Of a DNA stretch of 64,000 bases, positions 36,891 to 45,764 are shown piece after piece. Source of the stretch: Ectothiorhodospira haloalkaliphila ATCC 51935 (GTDB lineage: Bacteria; Pseudomonadota; Gammaproteobacteria; Ectothiorhodospirales; Ectothiorhodospiraceae). Position 1 is the stretch's first letter. Every line of letters starts with the position of its first letter. A program made the translations under genes and the position numbers. The stretch is from positions 1,254,010 to 1,318,009 of the forward strand of contig NZ_KK214998.1 in assembly GCF_000633935.1 (NCBI RefSeq), written 5' to 3'. Under the pieces are notes generated by a model. The model was not told where the DNA came from, searched no databases, and saw only the letters and a program-made list of their open reading frames with translations.

Positions 36891-36964
36891 TGGAGCGGGT
36901 GATGGGAATCGAACCCACGTCATCAGCTTGGGAAGCTGAGGTTCTACCATTGAACTACACCCGC
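36891..36964 (-). tRNA. tRNA-Gly (anticodon CCC)
   Basis: The minus strand folds as a full cloverleaf of 74 bases with an encoded CCA. The acceptor arms are GCGGGTG and CACCCGC. The anticodon loop is TTCCCAA on a 5-bp TCAGC/GCTGA stem, giving anticodon CCC. The T loop is TTCGATT. It lies between thiO and thiS, in the thiO orientation. Confidence 0.96.
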
Positions 36965-37076
36965 GCGACACCCATAGTGTATGCGGTTACATCGCGGTTC
37001 TCAACGGGGAGATGCGGCACCCCGGGAACCGCTGGATCGGTTAACATAGCCGCCTTTTCCAATCCCGAACACTCCC

Positions 37077-37280
37077 ATGATGGAACTCATAGTGAATGGC
37101 GAATCGCGCCAGGTGTCCGAGCAGCTGACTGCCGCCGGCCTGGTGGAGGATCTGGGCCTGACCGGACGCCGCCTGGCGGTGGAGGTCAACGGTGAACTGC
37201 TGCCGCGCAGCCGGTTCGACCAGCACCACTTCAACCCCGGCGACCGCGTGGAAATCGTCCAGGCCATCGGCGGCGGCTGA
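37077..37280 (+). CDS. thiS: sulfur carrier protein ThiS
   Basis: Ubiquitin-like sulfur carrier, 67 aa, ending in the required Gly-Gly (here GGG) that is adenylated and thiocarboxylated. Start MMELIVNGE is typical. It is followed by thiG after 36 bases and is divergent from thiO. Confidence 0.94.
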   Translation: MMELIVNGESRQVSEQLTAAGLVEDLGLTGRRLAVEVNGELLPRSRFDQHHFNPGDRVEIVQAIGGG

Positions 37281-37316
37281 CCCCCTCACTGACCAGAGAT
37301 TGCACACGGTACCCCC

Positions 37317-38129
37317 ATGTCGAGCAAAGCCACTGAAAACAACACGCCCCGGGAAGACGCACTGATCATCGGCGGCACCACCTACCGTTCGCGCCTGCTG
37401 GTGGGCACGGGAAAATACAAGGATCTGGATGAGACCCGCGACGCCATTGATGCCAGCGGTGCCGAGATCGTCACCGTGGCCATCCGTCGCACCAATATCG
37501 GGCAGAACCCGGGCGAGCCCAACCTGCTGGACGTGATCTCACCGGAGCGCTACACCATCCTGCCCAACACCGCCGGCTGCTACACCGCCGACGATGCCGT
37601 GCGCACCTGCCGCCTGGCCCGGGAACTGCTGGATGGCCACGACCTGGTCAAGCTGGAGGTGCTGGGTGATGAACGGACCCTGTATCCGGATGTGGTGCAG
37701 ACCTTGAGCGCCGCCGAAACCCTGGTGGCCGACGGCTTCAAGGTGATGGTGTACACCAGCGACGACCCCATCCTGGCCAAGCGCCTGGAAGAGATCGGCT
37801 GCGTGGCGGTGATGCCCCTGGCCGCCCCCATCGGTTCGGGCCTGGGCATCCAGAACCGCTACAACGTGCTGGAAATCGTGGAAAACGCCCAGGTACCCAT
37901 CCTGGTGGATGCCGGCGTGGGAACGGCCTCCGATGCCGCCATTGCCATGGAGCTGGGGTGTGATGGCGTGCTCATGAACACGGCCATTGCCGCGGCCAGA
38001 AACCCGGTGCTGATGGCCTCGGCCATGAAGAAGGCCATCGAGGCAGGGCGCGAGTCGTTCCTGGCCGGCCGGATGCCCAAAAAACGTTATGCTTCGGCTT
38101 CTTCACCGCTGGAGGGGACGTTTTTCTGA
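37317..38129 (+). CDS. thiG: thiazole synthase ThiG
   Basis: Assembles the thiazole phosphate of thiamine from ThiS thiocarboxylate, deoxyxylulose phosphate and iminoglycine; 270 aa barrel protein. The catalytic Lys lies in LVKLEVLGD and the phosphate motif in [11 protein letters not shown]. An N-terminal extension of about 15 residues precedes the conserved core. The gene order thiS-thiG-trmB is common in proteobacteria. Confidence 0.97.
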   Translation: MSSKATENNTPREDALIIGGTTYRSRLLVGTGKYKDLDETRDAIDASGAEIVTVAIRRTNIGQNPGEPNLLDVISPERYTILPNTAGCYTADDAVRTCRLARELLDGHDLVKLEVLGDERTLYPDVVQTLSAAETLVADGFKVMVYTSDDPILAKRLEEIGCVAVMPLAAPIGSGLGIQNRYNVLEIVENAQVPILVDAGVGTASDAAIAMELGCDGVLMNTAIAAARNPVLMASAMKKAIEAGRESFLAGRMPKKRYASASSPLEGTFF

Positions 38130-38155
38130 AGCCCTGAGGTATCGAGCACATCATC

Positions 38156-38863
38156 ATGACCGCCACCCAAACGCCCCCACACCATCGCCCCATTCGCAGC
38201 TTCGTGCGTCGGGAGGGACGCCTCACCGTGGGGCAGCAGCGGGCGCTGGATCTGCTGTGGCCCCGCTGGGGCCTGGAATTCGCGCCCGAGCCCCTGAAAC
38301 TGGAGGCCCTGTTCGGGCGCCGGGCGCCGGTAACCCTGGAAATCGGCTTCGGCAATGGCGAATCCCTGGCGCAGATGGCCGCCGAGCACCCGGAGCGGGA
38401 TTTCATCGGTGTGGAGGTGCACCGCCCGGGCGTGGGACATCTGCTGCAGCAGGTGGAAGACCTGGGTCTGACCAATGTGCGTGTGGCCTGCCATGACGCC
38501 GTGGAGATGCTCAACCGGCAGATCCCGACCCAAAGCCTGGACCGTATCCAGATCTATTTCCCCGACCCCTGGCCCAAGAAACGCCATCACAAGCGGCGCC
38601 TGGTGCAGCCGGCCTTTGTGGCGCTACTGGCCAGCCGGCTGCGCGAGGGTGGCATCCTGCACCTGGCCACCGACTGGGAAGATTATGCCCGGCACATGCT
38701 TGAAGTCATGCAGCAGGCCGGGGATTTCGCCAATCAGGCCGCCGATGGCGGTTTCAGCCCGCGCCCCTCCTACCGCCCCCTGACCAAGTTTGAACAACGG
38801 GGTCAGCGACTGGGACATGACGTCTGGGATCTGGTCTATGAACGCACACGCCCAAAGCGATAA
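38156..38863 (+). CDS. trmB: tRNA (guanine-N7-)-methyltransferase
   Basis: 235 aa SAM-dependent enzyme making m7G46. EIGFGNGES binds SAM, and the family hallmark FPDPWPKKRHHKRR is near residue 138. Its last 26 bases overlap the start of the sodium channel gene. Confidence 0.96.
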   Translation: MTATQTPPHHRPIRSFVRREGRLTVGQQRALDLLWPRWGLEFAPEPLKLEALFGRRAPVTLEIGFGNGESLAQMAAEHPERDFIGVEVHRPGVGHLLQQVEDLGLTNVRVACHDAVEMLNRQIPTQSLDRIQIYFPDPWPKKRHHKRRLVQPAFVALLASRLREGGILHLATDWEDYARHMLEVMQQAGDFANQAADGGFSPRPSYRPLTKFEQRGQRLGHDVWDLVYERTRPKR

Positions 38864-39695
38864 CCCCGCCCCTCCCGACAGTTTCCGCGCCCGGGCCGGA
38901 CGCTGGATCGAAAGCCCGCGCATCCAGAACCTGATCGTGGCGATCATCGTCCTGAACGCCATCACCCTGGGGCTGGACACCTTCGAGGTGGTTCAGGTGC
39001 ACGCCGGGAGTGTGCTGCAGTGGATCGAGCGCACGGTACTGACGATCTTCGTCTTCGAAATTGCGGTCAAGCTGTATGCCTTTGGCTTCCGCTTCTTCCG
39101 CAGTGGCTGGAATGTCTTCGACTTCCTGATCGTGGCGGTTTCGCTGCTGCCGGGCACGGGGGCCTTCAGCGTGCTGCGGACCCTGCGTATCCTGCGGGTA
39201 CTGCGCCTGCTCACCAAGATCAAGCGCCTGCGCCATGTGGTGGATTCCCTGCTGCGGGCCATCCCGGGCATCGGCTGGATCGCCGTACTGCTGATGCTGG
39301 TGTTCTATGTGTTCGCCGTGATGGGGACCCGGCTGTTCGCCGACAGTTTCCCCGAGTATTTCGGTCATCTGGGACGCAGCATGTATTCCCTGTTCCAGGT
39401 GATGACCCTGGAGAGCTGGTCCCAGGAGATCTCACGCCCGGTGATGGCGGTATACCCCTACGCCTGGATCTACTTCCTGGCCTTCATCATGCTCACTGCC
39501 TTCACGGTGCTCAATCTGTTCATCGGCATCATCGTGAACAGCATGCAGGAGCAGCACTATGAAGAAGAGGAAAACCGCCGCCAGGAGCAGGATGCCGCAG
39601 CCCGGGAAGAGCGCGACGAGTTGATGGCCAAACTGCAGGAGATCAACGACCGATTGGCGCGCCTGGAGTCCAGCGGCCGCACGCCGCCTACCTGA
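38838..39695 (+). CDS. bacterial voltage-gated sodium channel (NaChBac/NavAe family)
   Basis: Single-domain channel subunit working as a homotetramer in the inner membrane, 285 aa. Six membrane helices are visible. S4 has Arg at every third position (R114, R117, R120, R123). The selectivity filter TLESWS (190-195) is the known bacterial sodium-selective sequence. An acidic, Glu-rich linker (about 241-262) and a C-terminal coiled coil (about 262-277) match the neck and tetramerisation helix of BacNav channels. The start is the ATG at 38838, inside the end of trmB. It may serve sodium entry, motility or pH homeostasis. Confidence 0.94.
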   Translation: MNAHAQSDNPAPPDSFRARAGRWIESPRIQNLIVAIIVLNAITLGLDTFEVVQVHAGSVLQWIERTVLTIFVFEIAVKLYAFGFRFFRSGWNVFDFLIVAVSLLPGTGAFSVLRTLRILRVLRLLTKIKRLRHVVDSLLRAIPGIGWIAVLLMLVFYVFAVMGTRLFADSFPEYFGHLGRSMYSLFQVMTLESWSQEISRPVMAVYPYAWIYFLAFIMLTAFTVLNLFIGIIVNSMQEQHYEEEENRRQEQDAAAREERDELMAKLQEINDRLARLESSGRTPPT

Positions 39696-40542
39696 CGATC
39701 AGCACCGGGCAGGGGGCATTGCCCACCACCCGCTTGGAGACACTGCCCATGAACAGGCGTTTCAGGGCAGTGTGCCCGTGACTGCCCATCACCACCAGGT
39801 CGGTGCTGCGGCTGCGGGCCACGTCCGCGATCACTGCTTCCGGGCGCCCCTGTTCCACCATGCCATCCAGTTCGATGCCCGCCGGGGCCAGTTCCTGCTT
39901 GAGCATGTACAACACCCGCTGCACAGCCTCTTTGGCCCGTGCACGTCGCTCATCGCTCTCATCCCCCAGGGTTGCGGAGAGCACCGTCAGGGGCAACCCG
40001 GTGGACAGGGCCAGGCGCGCAGCCGTGGCGCAGGCTGCGTCCGCATGGCGAGAGCCATCGGTGGCCACCAGGATGCGTCGTCGCAGGGGTTCTGATCCCG
40101 GCGGCGCCACCAGCACACTGCAAGGGGCATGACCGATGATCCGGTTGGTGGAATCCCCCACCACCAATCGCGCCAGATCACTGCGATGGCGGCGCCCCAC
40201 GACCACACAATCCACGTTTTCGTCTTCCGCCAGGCGGACCACTGCGATGCAGGGATCCGCCCCATGACGCAGCATCACGCGGCACTCGATACCCTGCCTT
40301 TCTGCCTCCTGCTGAAGCGTTTCCAGGGACTGTTCCACCTCACGAGTCTCTGCATCGACGCGCTGCGGAGCCATGGATTCGTATTCCGGATTGGTCAGCA
40401 CCACCCGGAGGACCAACAGTTCGGCGCCACAATGCTGCGCCAGACTCATGGCCAGGGCACGCGCACCGTCACTGTGTTCCGTGCCATCAAAGGCCAGCAG
40501 GATCTTGCGGAACCGGCCGACGGGGGACAACTGGGATTCCAT
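39688..40542 (-). CDS. tandem universal stress protein
   Basis: 284 aa made of two UspA domains (about 8-145 and 148-284). The second ends with an intact ATP-binding motif GSHGHTALKRLFMGSVS, and the first carries GRRHRSDLARLVVGDSTNRI in the equivalent place. The start at 40542 follows GGTGGAG. It is convergent with the sodium channel and overlaps its end by 8 bases. Confidence 0.92.
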   Translation of the reverse strand: MESQLSPVGRFRKILLAFDGTEHSDGARALAMSLAQHCGAELLVLRVVLTNPEYESMAPQRVDAETREVEQSLETLQQEAERQGIECRVMLRHGADPCIAVVRLAEDENVDCVVVGRRHRSDLARLVVGDSTNRIIGHAPCSVLVAPPGSEPLRRRILVATDGSRHADAACATAARLALSTGLPLTVLSATLGDESDERRARAKEAVQRVLYMLKQELAPAGIELDGMVEQGRPEAVIADVARSRSTDLVVMGSHGHTALKRLFMGSVSKRVVGNAPCPVLIVR

Positions 40543-40673
40543 GAGACACTCCACCTAGGGCGATGTTGTGAGCATAGCGGAATTGAGGCGGGACGAACCA
40601 GACGCCCACTCTTTCAAGCCAGGCATAAAGACATTACACTGCTTATGCCCGCACAAGATATTCATATAATAAA

Positions 40674-42512
40674 ATGCAAGAGATTGCCTTCACCCCCCAG
40701 ATGATGGTGGTGCTGGGCCTGCTCGGCCTCACCATCGTGCTCTTCGTCACCGAGGTGGTGCGCATCGATGTGGCCGCTGTGTCCATCATGGTACTGCTGG
40801 GACTGCTCAGCCTGGTGCCGGGTCTGGAGTCCATCAGTGATCCGCACCGGCTCTTCGATGGCTTCGCCAGTAATGCGGTCATCTCCATCATCGCCGTCAT
40901 GATCATCGGCGCCGGGCTGGACAAGACCGGCATCATGTCCCGGGTGGCCGGCCTCATCATGCGCTCGGGCGGCACCACGGAGAAACGCGTGGTTCCCATG
41001 ATCTCGGGCACCGTGGGGGTGATCTCCAGCTTCATGCAGAACGTGGGGGCTGCGGCCCTGTTCCTGCCCGTGGTCTCGCGCATCAGTGCCCGCACCGGAC
41101 TGAAAATGTCCCGCCTGCTGATGCCCATGGGGTTCTGCGCCATCCTGGGCGGGACGATCACCATGGTGGGGTCCAGCCCGCTCATTCTGCTCAACGACCT
41201 GCTACCGGAGGGCATGGAGCCCTTTGGTCTGTTCGACGTCACCCCCATCGGCCTGGCCCTGGTGGCCACGGGCATCCTGTATTTCGTGCTGCTGGGCCGC
41301 TTCGTATTGCCGGTCACCAAGGGCGAGCAGCCCACCGCCGAGAGCACCGAGGAATACTTCCAGCGTGTTTACGGGCTGGATTTCGTCATCCGCGAGGTGC
41401 GCCTGGAGGACCACAACGGCCTGGCCGGACGCACCGTGGGCGAACTGGAGGCCGAGTACCCGGTCATCGTCATCGGCGCCTTCATGAACGGGGAACTGCG
41501 GGTAGGGCCATGGAGCGGCCTGGTGCTGGAGCCCAACGCCCACCTGGCCCTGCTGGGTCGCCACGAGGCCCTGGAATCCTTTGCCGCCCGTAGCGCCAAT
41601 CCCCTCAAGGACCGACTGGACGTCTTTGGTGATGCCCTGGCGCCCAACCAATCGGGCATTGCCGAGGTGGTGCTGCCGCCCGGCTCGGAGCTCATCGGCA
41701 AGAAGGTCACCGACATTGCCATGCGCAAGACCTATGGTCTCTCGGTGCTGGGTATCCACAGGGGCGAGGAGACCATCCGCAGCGGCGTACGTGAAGTCCC
41801 CCTGCTGGCGGGCGACACCCTTGTCTGCCACTGTCGCTGGGATTCCCTGGCAGATATCGAGAAGAACCGTGATTTCGTGGTGATCACCAGCGAGTATCCC
41901 CGCGAGGAGTTGCGCCCGCAGAAGGTACCCTTTGCCCTCACCTTCTTCCTCATCGCTCTGGCGCTGATACTGTTCACCGATCTGCGTCTGTCGGTAGCCC
42001 TGCTGGTGGGTGCCGTGGGCATGATCCTGAGCGGTGTGCTGAGCATGGACGAAGCCTACAAGGCCGTGAGCTGGAAGACGGTGTTCCTGCTGGCCAGCCT
42101 CATCCCCCTGGGCGCTGCCGTGGAGCAGACCGGCACCGCCGCCTGGATCGCCCATCAGACCCTGACCTACCTGGGGCAGGTGTCCCCCTGGGTGCTGCAG
42201 GGCACCCTGGCCATCCTGGCCACCTTCTTCACGCTGGTGATGTCCAATGTGGGCGCCACTGTACTGCTGGTGCCCCTGGCCGTGAGCATTGCGGTGGCGG
42301 CCCAGGGCATGGGCATGGACGCGGATCCCAGGGTGTTCGCACTGACGGTGGCCATCGCCACCTCCAACTCCTTCCTCATCCCCACGCACCAGGTCAATGC
42401 CCTGATCATGGGCCCCGGCGGCTACCGCGTGAAGGACTTCATGAAGGCCGGCGGCATCATGACGGTGCTGTTCCTGATCGTATCGCTGGTCATGCTCAAT
42501 CTGGTTTTTTAG
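40674..42512 (+). CDS. SLC13/DASS-type anion permease with two RCK-C (TrkA_C) domains
   Basis: 612 aa inner-membrane transporter. About six N-terminal and six C-terminal helices flank a soluble middle (about 220-405) holding two TrkA_C-like domains, an architecture common in bacterial permeases annotated as sulfate or citrate-type transporters. MVGSSPLILLND and SNSFLIPTHQVNALI match the SLC13 family repeats. The ATG has no clear ribosome binding site; TATAAT lies only 4 bases upstream, so translation may be leaderless. Sulfate or another dianion is plausible in a sulfur oxidiser, not proven. Confidence 0.86.
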   Translation: MQEIAFTPQMMVVLGLLGLTIVLFVTEVVRIDVAAVSIMVLLGLLSLVPGLESISDPHRLFDGFASNAVISIIAVMIIGAGLDKTGIMSRVAGLIMRSGGTTEKRVVPMISGTVGVISSFMQNVGAAALFLPVVSRISARTGLKMSRLLMPMGFCAILGGTITMVGSSPLILLNDLLPEGMEPFGLFDVTPIGLALVATGILYFVLLGRFVLPVTKGEQPTAESTEEYFQRVYGLDFVIREVRLEDHNGLAGRTVGELEAEYPVIVIGAFMNGELRVGPWSGLVLEPNAHLALLGRHEALESFAARSANPLKDRLDVFGDALAPNQSGIAEVVLPPGSELIGKKVTDIAMRKTYGLSVLGIHRGEETIRSGVREVPLLAGDTLVCHCRWDSLADIEKNRDFVVITSEYPREELRPQKVPFALTFFLIALALILFTDLRLSVALLVGAVGMILSGVLSMDEAYKAVSWKTVFLLASLIPLGAAVEQTGTAAWIAHQTLTYLGQVSPWVLQGTLAILATFFTLVMSNVGATVLLVPLAVSIAVAAQGMGMDADPRVFALTVAIATSNSFLIPTHQVNALIMGPGGYRVKDFMKAGGIMTVLFLIVSLVMLNLVF

Positions 42513-42558
42513 TCCATTTACCTACACACTATAGAGCTGACCGGCATAAAGATTCCGA

Positions 42559-42580
42559 TCCCCCGGCCAGGACCGGGGGA
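42559..42580 (+). promoter_or_regulatory. hairpin in the leader of the phosphoribulokinase gene
   Basis: TCCCCCGG and CCGGGGGA form an 8-bp stem with a 6-base loop, 53 bases before the prk ATG, without a following T tract. It may end the upstream permease transcript or influence prk expression. Confidence 0.4.
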
Positions 42581-42632
42581 CATATAACCAAACCTTAGCC
42601 ATCAACCATCAAGCCATGAAGGAGTCAAACCC

Positions 42633-43523
42633 ATGTCCAGGAAACACCCGATTGTGGCCGTCACCGGTTCATCCGGCGCAGGCACCTCCACTGTCAAGAA
42701 CGCCTTCGAGCACATCTTCCGCCGCGAACACATCAACCCGGTGATCATCGAAGGCGACAGCTTCCACCGCTACAATCGGGTGGAGATGAAGCAGGCCATG
42801 AAGGAGGCCGCCGCCCAGGGCAACAACCACTTCAGCCACTTCGGCCCGGAAGCCAATCTGTTCGACAAACTCGAGGAGATGTTCAAGACCTACGGCGAAA
42901 CCGGCGGTGGCAAGAAGCGCTACTACATCCATAATGAGGAAGAAGCGGACAACCACAACGGCCGCCTGGGCACCAGCCTCAAGGCCGGGGAGTTCACCCC
43001 CTGGGAAGACATTCCTGACGGCACCGACCTCATGTTCTACGAAGGGCTGCACGGTCTGGTGACCGATGGTGACGTGAGCGCCGCCCAGCACGTGGACCTG
43101 GGCATCGGCGTGGTTCCCATCGTCAACCTGGAATGGATCCAGAAGATCTTCCGCGACAACGCCGAGCGCGGCTACACCGCCGAGGCCATTGTCGACACCA
43201 TGCTGCGCCGCATGCCCGACTACGTGCACTACATCACGCCCCAGTTCTCCAAAACGGACATCAACTTCCAGCGCGTGCCCATGGTGGACACCTCCAACCC
43301 CTTCATCGCCCGCGACATCCCCACGCCGGACGAGAGCATGGTGGTGATCCGCTTCCGCGATCCCAAGAAGTTCGGTGTGGATTTTCCCTACCTGCTGAAC
43401 ATGCTGCATGACTCCTTCATGTCGCGCCGCAACACCATTGTTGTCCCTGGCGGCAAGATGGGCCTGGCCATGGAGGTGATCCTCGCCCCCATCATCGCCG
43501 GCATGCTGGAGAAGCGGCGCTGA
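42633..43523 (+). CDS. prkB: phosphoribulokinase, class I (proteobacterial)
   Basis: Makes ribulose 1,5-bisphosphate for RuBisCO; 296 aa. The P-loop GSSGAGTS begins at residue 12, FEHIFRRE follows, and EGDSFHRYNR carries the catalytic Asp. EGLHG matches the Walker B area. The length is typical of bacterial class I enzymes, which are allosterically controlled by NADH and AMP. RuBisCO and other Calvin cycle genes are not in the window. A few organisms keep prkB without autotrophy, but fccAB here favours autotrophic growth. Confidence 0.95.
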   Translation: MSRKHPIVAVTGSSGAGTSTVKNAFEHIFRREHINPVIIEGDSFHRYNRVEMKQAMKEAAAQGNNHFSHFGPEANLFDKLEEMFKTYGETGGGKKRYYIHNEEEADNHNGRLGTSLKAGEFTPWEDIPDGTDLMFYEGLHGLVTDGDVSAAQHVDLGIGVVPIVNLEWIQKIFRDNAERGYTAEAIVDTMLRRMPDYVHYITPQFSKTDINFQRVPMVDTSNPFIARDIPTPDESMVVIRFRDPKKFGVDFPYLLNMLHDSFMSRRNTIVVPGGKMGLAMEVILAPIIAGMLEKRR

Positions 43524-43600
43524 GGTTTCGGGGGCCATCCGTCCGTCCCCCTGGGAACCCATGGCTGTACTTCCCCTTTCCTTGAGGGATGTCGGGGTTC

Positions 43601-43686
43601 GTGGGAGCGGGCCTGCCCGCGAATGGGATTGGCGGCGAGGTTGACCTTCTTGCCCTCAGCCCTTCGCGGCCAAGGGCCGCTCCCAC
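43601..43686. repeat. REP-like palindrome pair (family B)
   Basis: GTGGGAGCGGGCCTGCCCGCGAA at 43601-43623 and an inverted relative at 43662-43686 face each other, each forming a hairpin. They fill much of the 280-base gap between prkB and the aldo/keto reductase gene. Confidence 0.7.
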
Positions 43687-43803
43687 GGGGGCTCCTGCGG
43701 GGGTTGTTCCCGGGAGTTCCCGTGGGGTTGTCCGGGGGGCTGGATTTATTCGGGCGGGGGCCGGGTTGTATCCTTCCGGGTTCACGCATCGCGGGAGAAG
43801 ATC

Positions 43804-44838
43804 ATGCAGACCAAGCCACTGGGACGTTCCGGCATCCAGGTGAGCACCCTGTGCCTGGGCACCATGACCTGGGGCGAACAGAACACCGAGGCCGAGGCCC
43901 ACAGCCAGCTGGACATGGCCGTGGAGCGGGGCATCAACTTCATCGACGCGGCCGAGATGTACCCCGTTCCCCCCAAGGCCGAGACCCAGGGCCTCACCGA
44001 GCAGTACCTGGGCACCTGGCTGGCCCGTCGTGGCCGGCGGGACGACCTGGTGATCGCTTCCAAGGCATCAGGCCCCAGCGAGAACTTCAGCCACATCCGC
44101 GGCGGACCGCAACTGGACCGCCCGCACCTGGAACAGGCCCTGCACGACAGCCTGCAACGGCTGCAGACGGACTACCTGGACCTGTATCAGATCCATTGGC
44201 CCTCACGCCCCACCAACTACTTTGGCCAACTGGGCTATCGGCACCAGGACGACGCCGGCGCCACCCCCATTGCCGAAACCCTGGAAGTGCTGGCCGATTT
44301 CGTGCGCGCCGGCAAGGTGCGCACCATCGGCATCTCCAACGAGACCCCCTGGGGTCTGATGGAATACCTGCGCCTGGCAGAGCAGGCCGACCTGCCCCGT
44401 GTGGTTTCCATCCAGAACCCCTACAACCTGCTCAACCGCAGCTTCGAGGTGGGTCTGGCGGAAATGGCCATACGCGAAAACGTGGGCCTGCTGGCCTACT
44501 CACCCATGGCCTTCGGAGCCCTGAGCGGCAAATACCTGGACGACGCCCCACCGGACGGACGCATCACCCTGTATTCGCGTTTCGTGCGCTACTCCGGCGA
44601 GACTGGCGTGGCCGCCACCCGCGAATATGCCGACATCGCCCGACGCCACGGCCTGAGCCCGGCCCAGATGTCCCTGGCCTTCGTGAACGCCCAGCCCTTC
44701 CTCACCAGCAACATCATTGGTGCCACCAAGCTGTCTCAATTGGAGGAGAATCTCGATAGCCTGGAGGTCTCATTGAGTGAGGCGGTGCTGGAAGAAATCG
44801 AAGCCGTGCACGAAAGATATCCTGTTCCGTGCCCCTGA
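43804..44838 (+). CDS. aldo/keto reductase, Tas-like
   Basis: NADP(H)-dependent oxidoreductase, 344 aa barrel. The first family motif LGTMTWGEQNT, the catalytic Asp/Tyr pair in DAAEMYPVP, Lys in ASKASG and a QIHWP segment are visible. The extra loop with the proline-rich YPVPPK matches the E. coli Tas subgroup. Substrate unknown. Confidence 0.92.
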   Translation: MQTKPLGRSGIQVSTLCLGTMTWGEQNTEAEAHSQLDMAVERGINFIDAAEMYPVPPKAETQGLTEQYLGTWLARRGRRDDLVIASKASGPSENFSHIRGGPQLDRPHLEQALHDSLQRLQTDYLDLYQIHWPSRPTNYFGQLGYRHQDDAGATPIAETLEVLADFVRAGKVRTIGISNETPWGLMEYLRLAEQADLPRVVSIQNPYNLLNRSFEVGLAEMAIRENVGLLAYSPMAFGALSGKYLDDAPPDGRITLYSRFVRYSGETGVAATREYADIARRHGLSPAQMSLAFVNAQPFLTSNIIGATKLSQLEENLDSLEVSLSEAVLEEIEAVHERYPVPCP

Positions 44839-44851
44839 TTGAGCACGCCCA

Positions 44852-44888
44852 CCCTCACCCCAAACCCTCTCCCGCCAGCGGGAGAGGA
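44852..44888. repeat. palindromic repeat (family A)
   Basis: CCCTCACCCC followed by CCCTCTCCCGC-CA-GCGGGAGAGG hairpin, same family as at 4863. It lies between the reductase stop and the thioredoxin-fold gene start, and its end contributes to that gene's leader. Confidence 0.65.
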
Positions 44889-44902
44889 GCAAGGAGAACC
44901 CC

Positions 44903-45460
44903 ATGGCCAGAACCGAATCCCGAATGATCGACCTGGGCACCCGCGCCCCCGACTTCAGCCTGCCCGACCCGTCCACCGGCAAGACCGTTTCCCTGGATGA
45001 CTTTCCCCAAGCCAAGGGCTATGTGATCGCCTTCATCTGCAACCACTGCCCCTTCGTGCAACTCATCCGCCACGAATTCGCCCGCTTCGGCCGTGAATAC
45101 ACCGACAAGGGGCTGGCCGTCATCGCCATCAACGCCAACGACGCAGACAATTTCCCGGAAGACAGCCCGGAAAAGATGCAGGACGACGCCCGCCGCTTTG
45201 GCTACACCTTCCCGTATCTGTTCGACGAGACCCAGGAGGTGGCCAAGGCCTATGACGCCGCCTGCACGCCGGACTTCTACCTCTTCGACGCCGACCGCAA
45301 GCTGGTTTACCGAGGCCAGTTCGACGACTGCCGCCCCGGCAGCGACGTCCCCGTCACCGGCAAGGACCTGCGCGCCGCCGCCGACGCCCTGCTCGAAGGC
45401 CAGCCCATCCCCCAGGACCAGAAACCCAGCCTCGGCTGCAACATCAAGTGGAAGGAGTAA
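44903..45460 (+). CDS. thioredoxin-fold redoxin (AhpC/TSA-like)
   Basis: 185 aa cytoplasmic protein of the redoxin/AhpC-TSA-like group with the motif CNHCPF at about residue 47, keeping a CXXC pair. APDFSLPD starts the fold and CTPDFYLFD follows at about 121. Often found as a stand-alone thiol peroxidase-like protein. AAGGAG precedes the ATG. Substrate unknown. Confidence 0.88.
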   Translation: MARTESRMIDLGTRAPDFSLPDPSTGKTVSLDDFPQAKGYVIAFICNHCPFVQLIRHEFARFGREYTDKGLAVIAINANDADNFPEDSPEKMQDDARRFGYTFPYLFDETQEVAKAYDAACTPDFYLFDADRKLVYRGQFDDCRPGSDVPVTGKDLRAAADALLEGQPIPQDQKPSLGCNIKWKE

Positions 45461-45481
45461 GGGCAGATCCGCGCCACCCCG

Positions 45482-45523
45482 CCCTCACCCCAACCCCTCT
45501 CCCGCCAGCGGGAGAGGGGCTTT
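45482..45523. repeat. palindromic repeat (family A)
   Basis: CCCTCACCCC then a CCCCTCTCCCGC-CA-GCGGGAGAGGGG hairpin followed by CTTT, 22 bases after the redoxin stop. It may double as a transcription terminator. Confidence 0.65.
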
Positions 45524-45577
45524 GGCCGCAGCGATGAATTCATGGCGCCCTGCAACCAAAAGCCGCTGGAGTCACAA

Positions 45578-45693
45578 GATGTCCTCGGGGGCGGGTGCCT
45601 GGGAGCGGGTGTTCGCCGCATGGATGCGGCGGTCAAGCCTACAGGGACGTATTCACGGCGTCCCGCGGACAGGCACCCGCCCCCGAGGACATC
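45578..45693. repeat. hairpin repeat with conserved core, copy B
   Basis: Perfect 24-bp inverted arms (45578-45601 and 45670-45693) flank a core of about 68 bases almost identical to copy A at 26043-26114 in the other orientation. Arm bases that differ from copy A are compensated on the opposite arm. It fills the gap between the convergent redoxin and deacetylase genes, where no gene is supported. Confidence 0.85.
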
Positions 45694-45764
45694 GCTACCC
45701 TGATGCCAAACCCAGGCACAGGCACCCCACGGCACACCATAAAGCAAAGCAAACAAAACCAGAC

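Noticed and set aside
36965-37076. Possible THI-box riboswitch between thiO and thiS
   Set aside because: No CTGAGA-type conserved core or matching stems were found.
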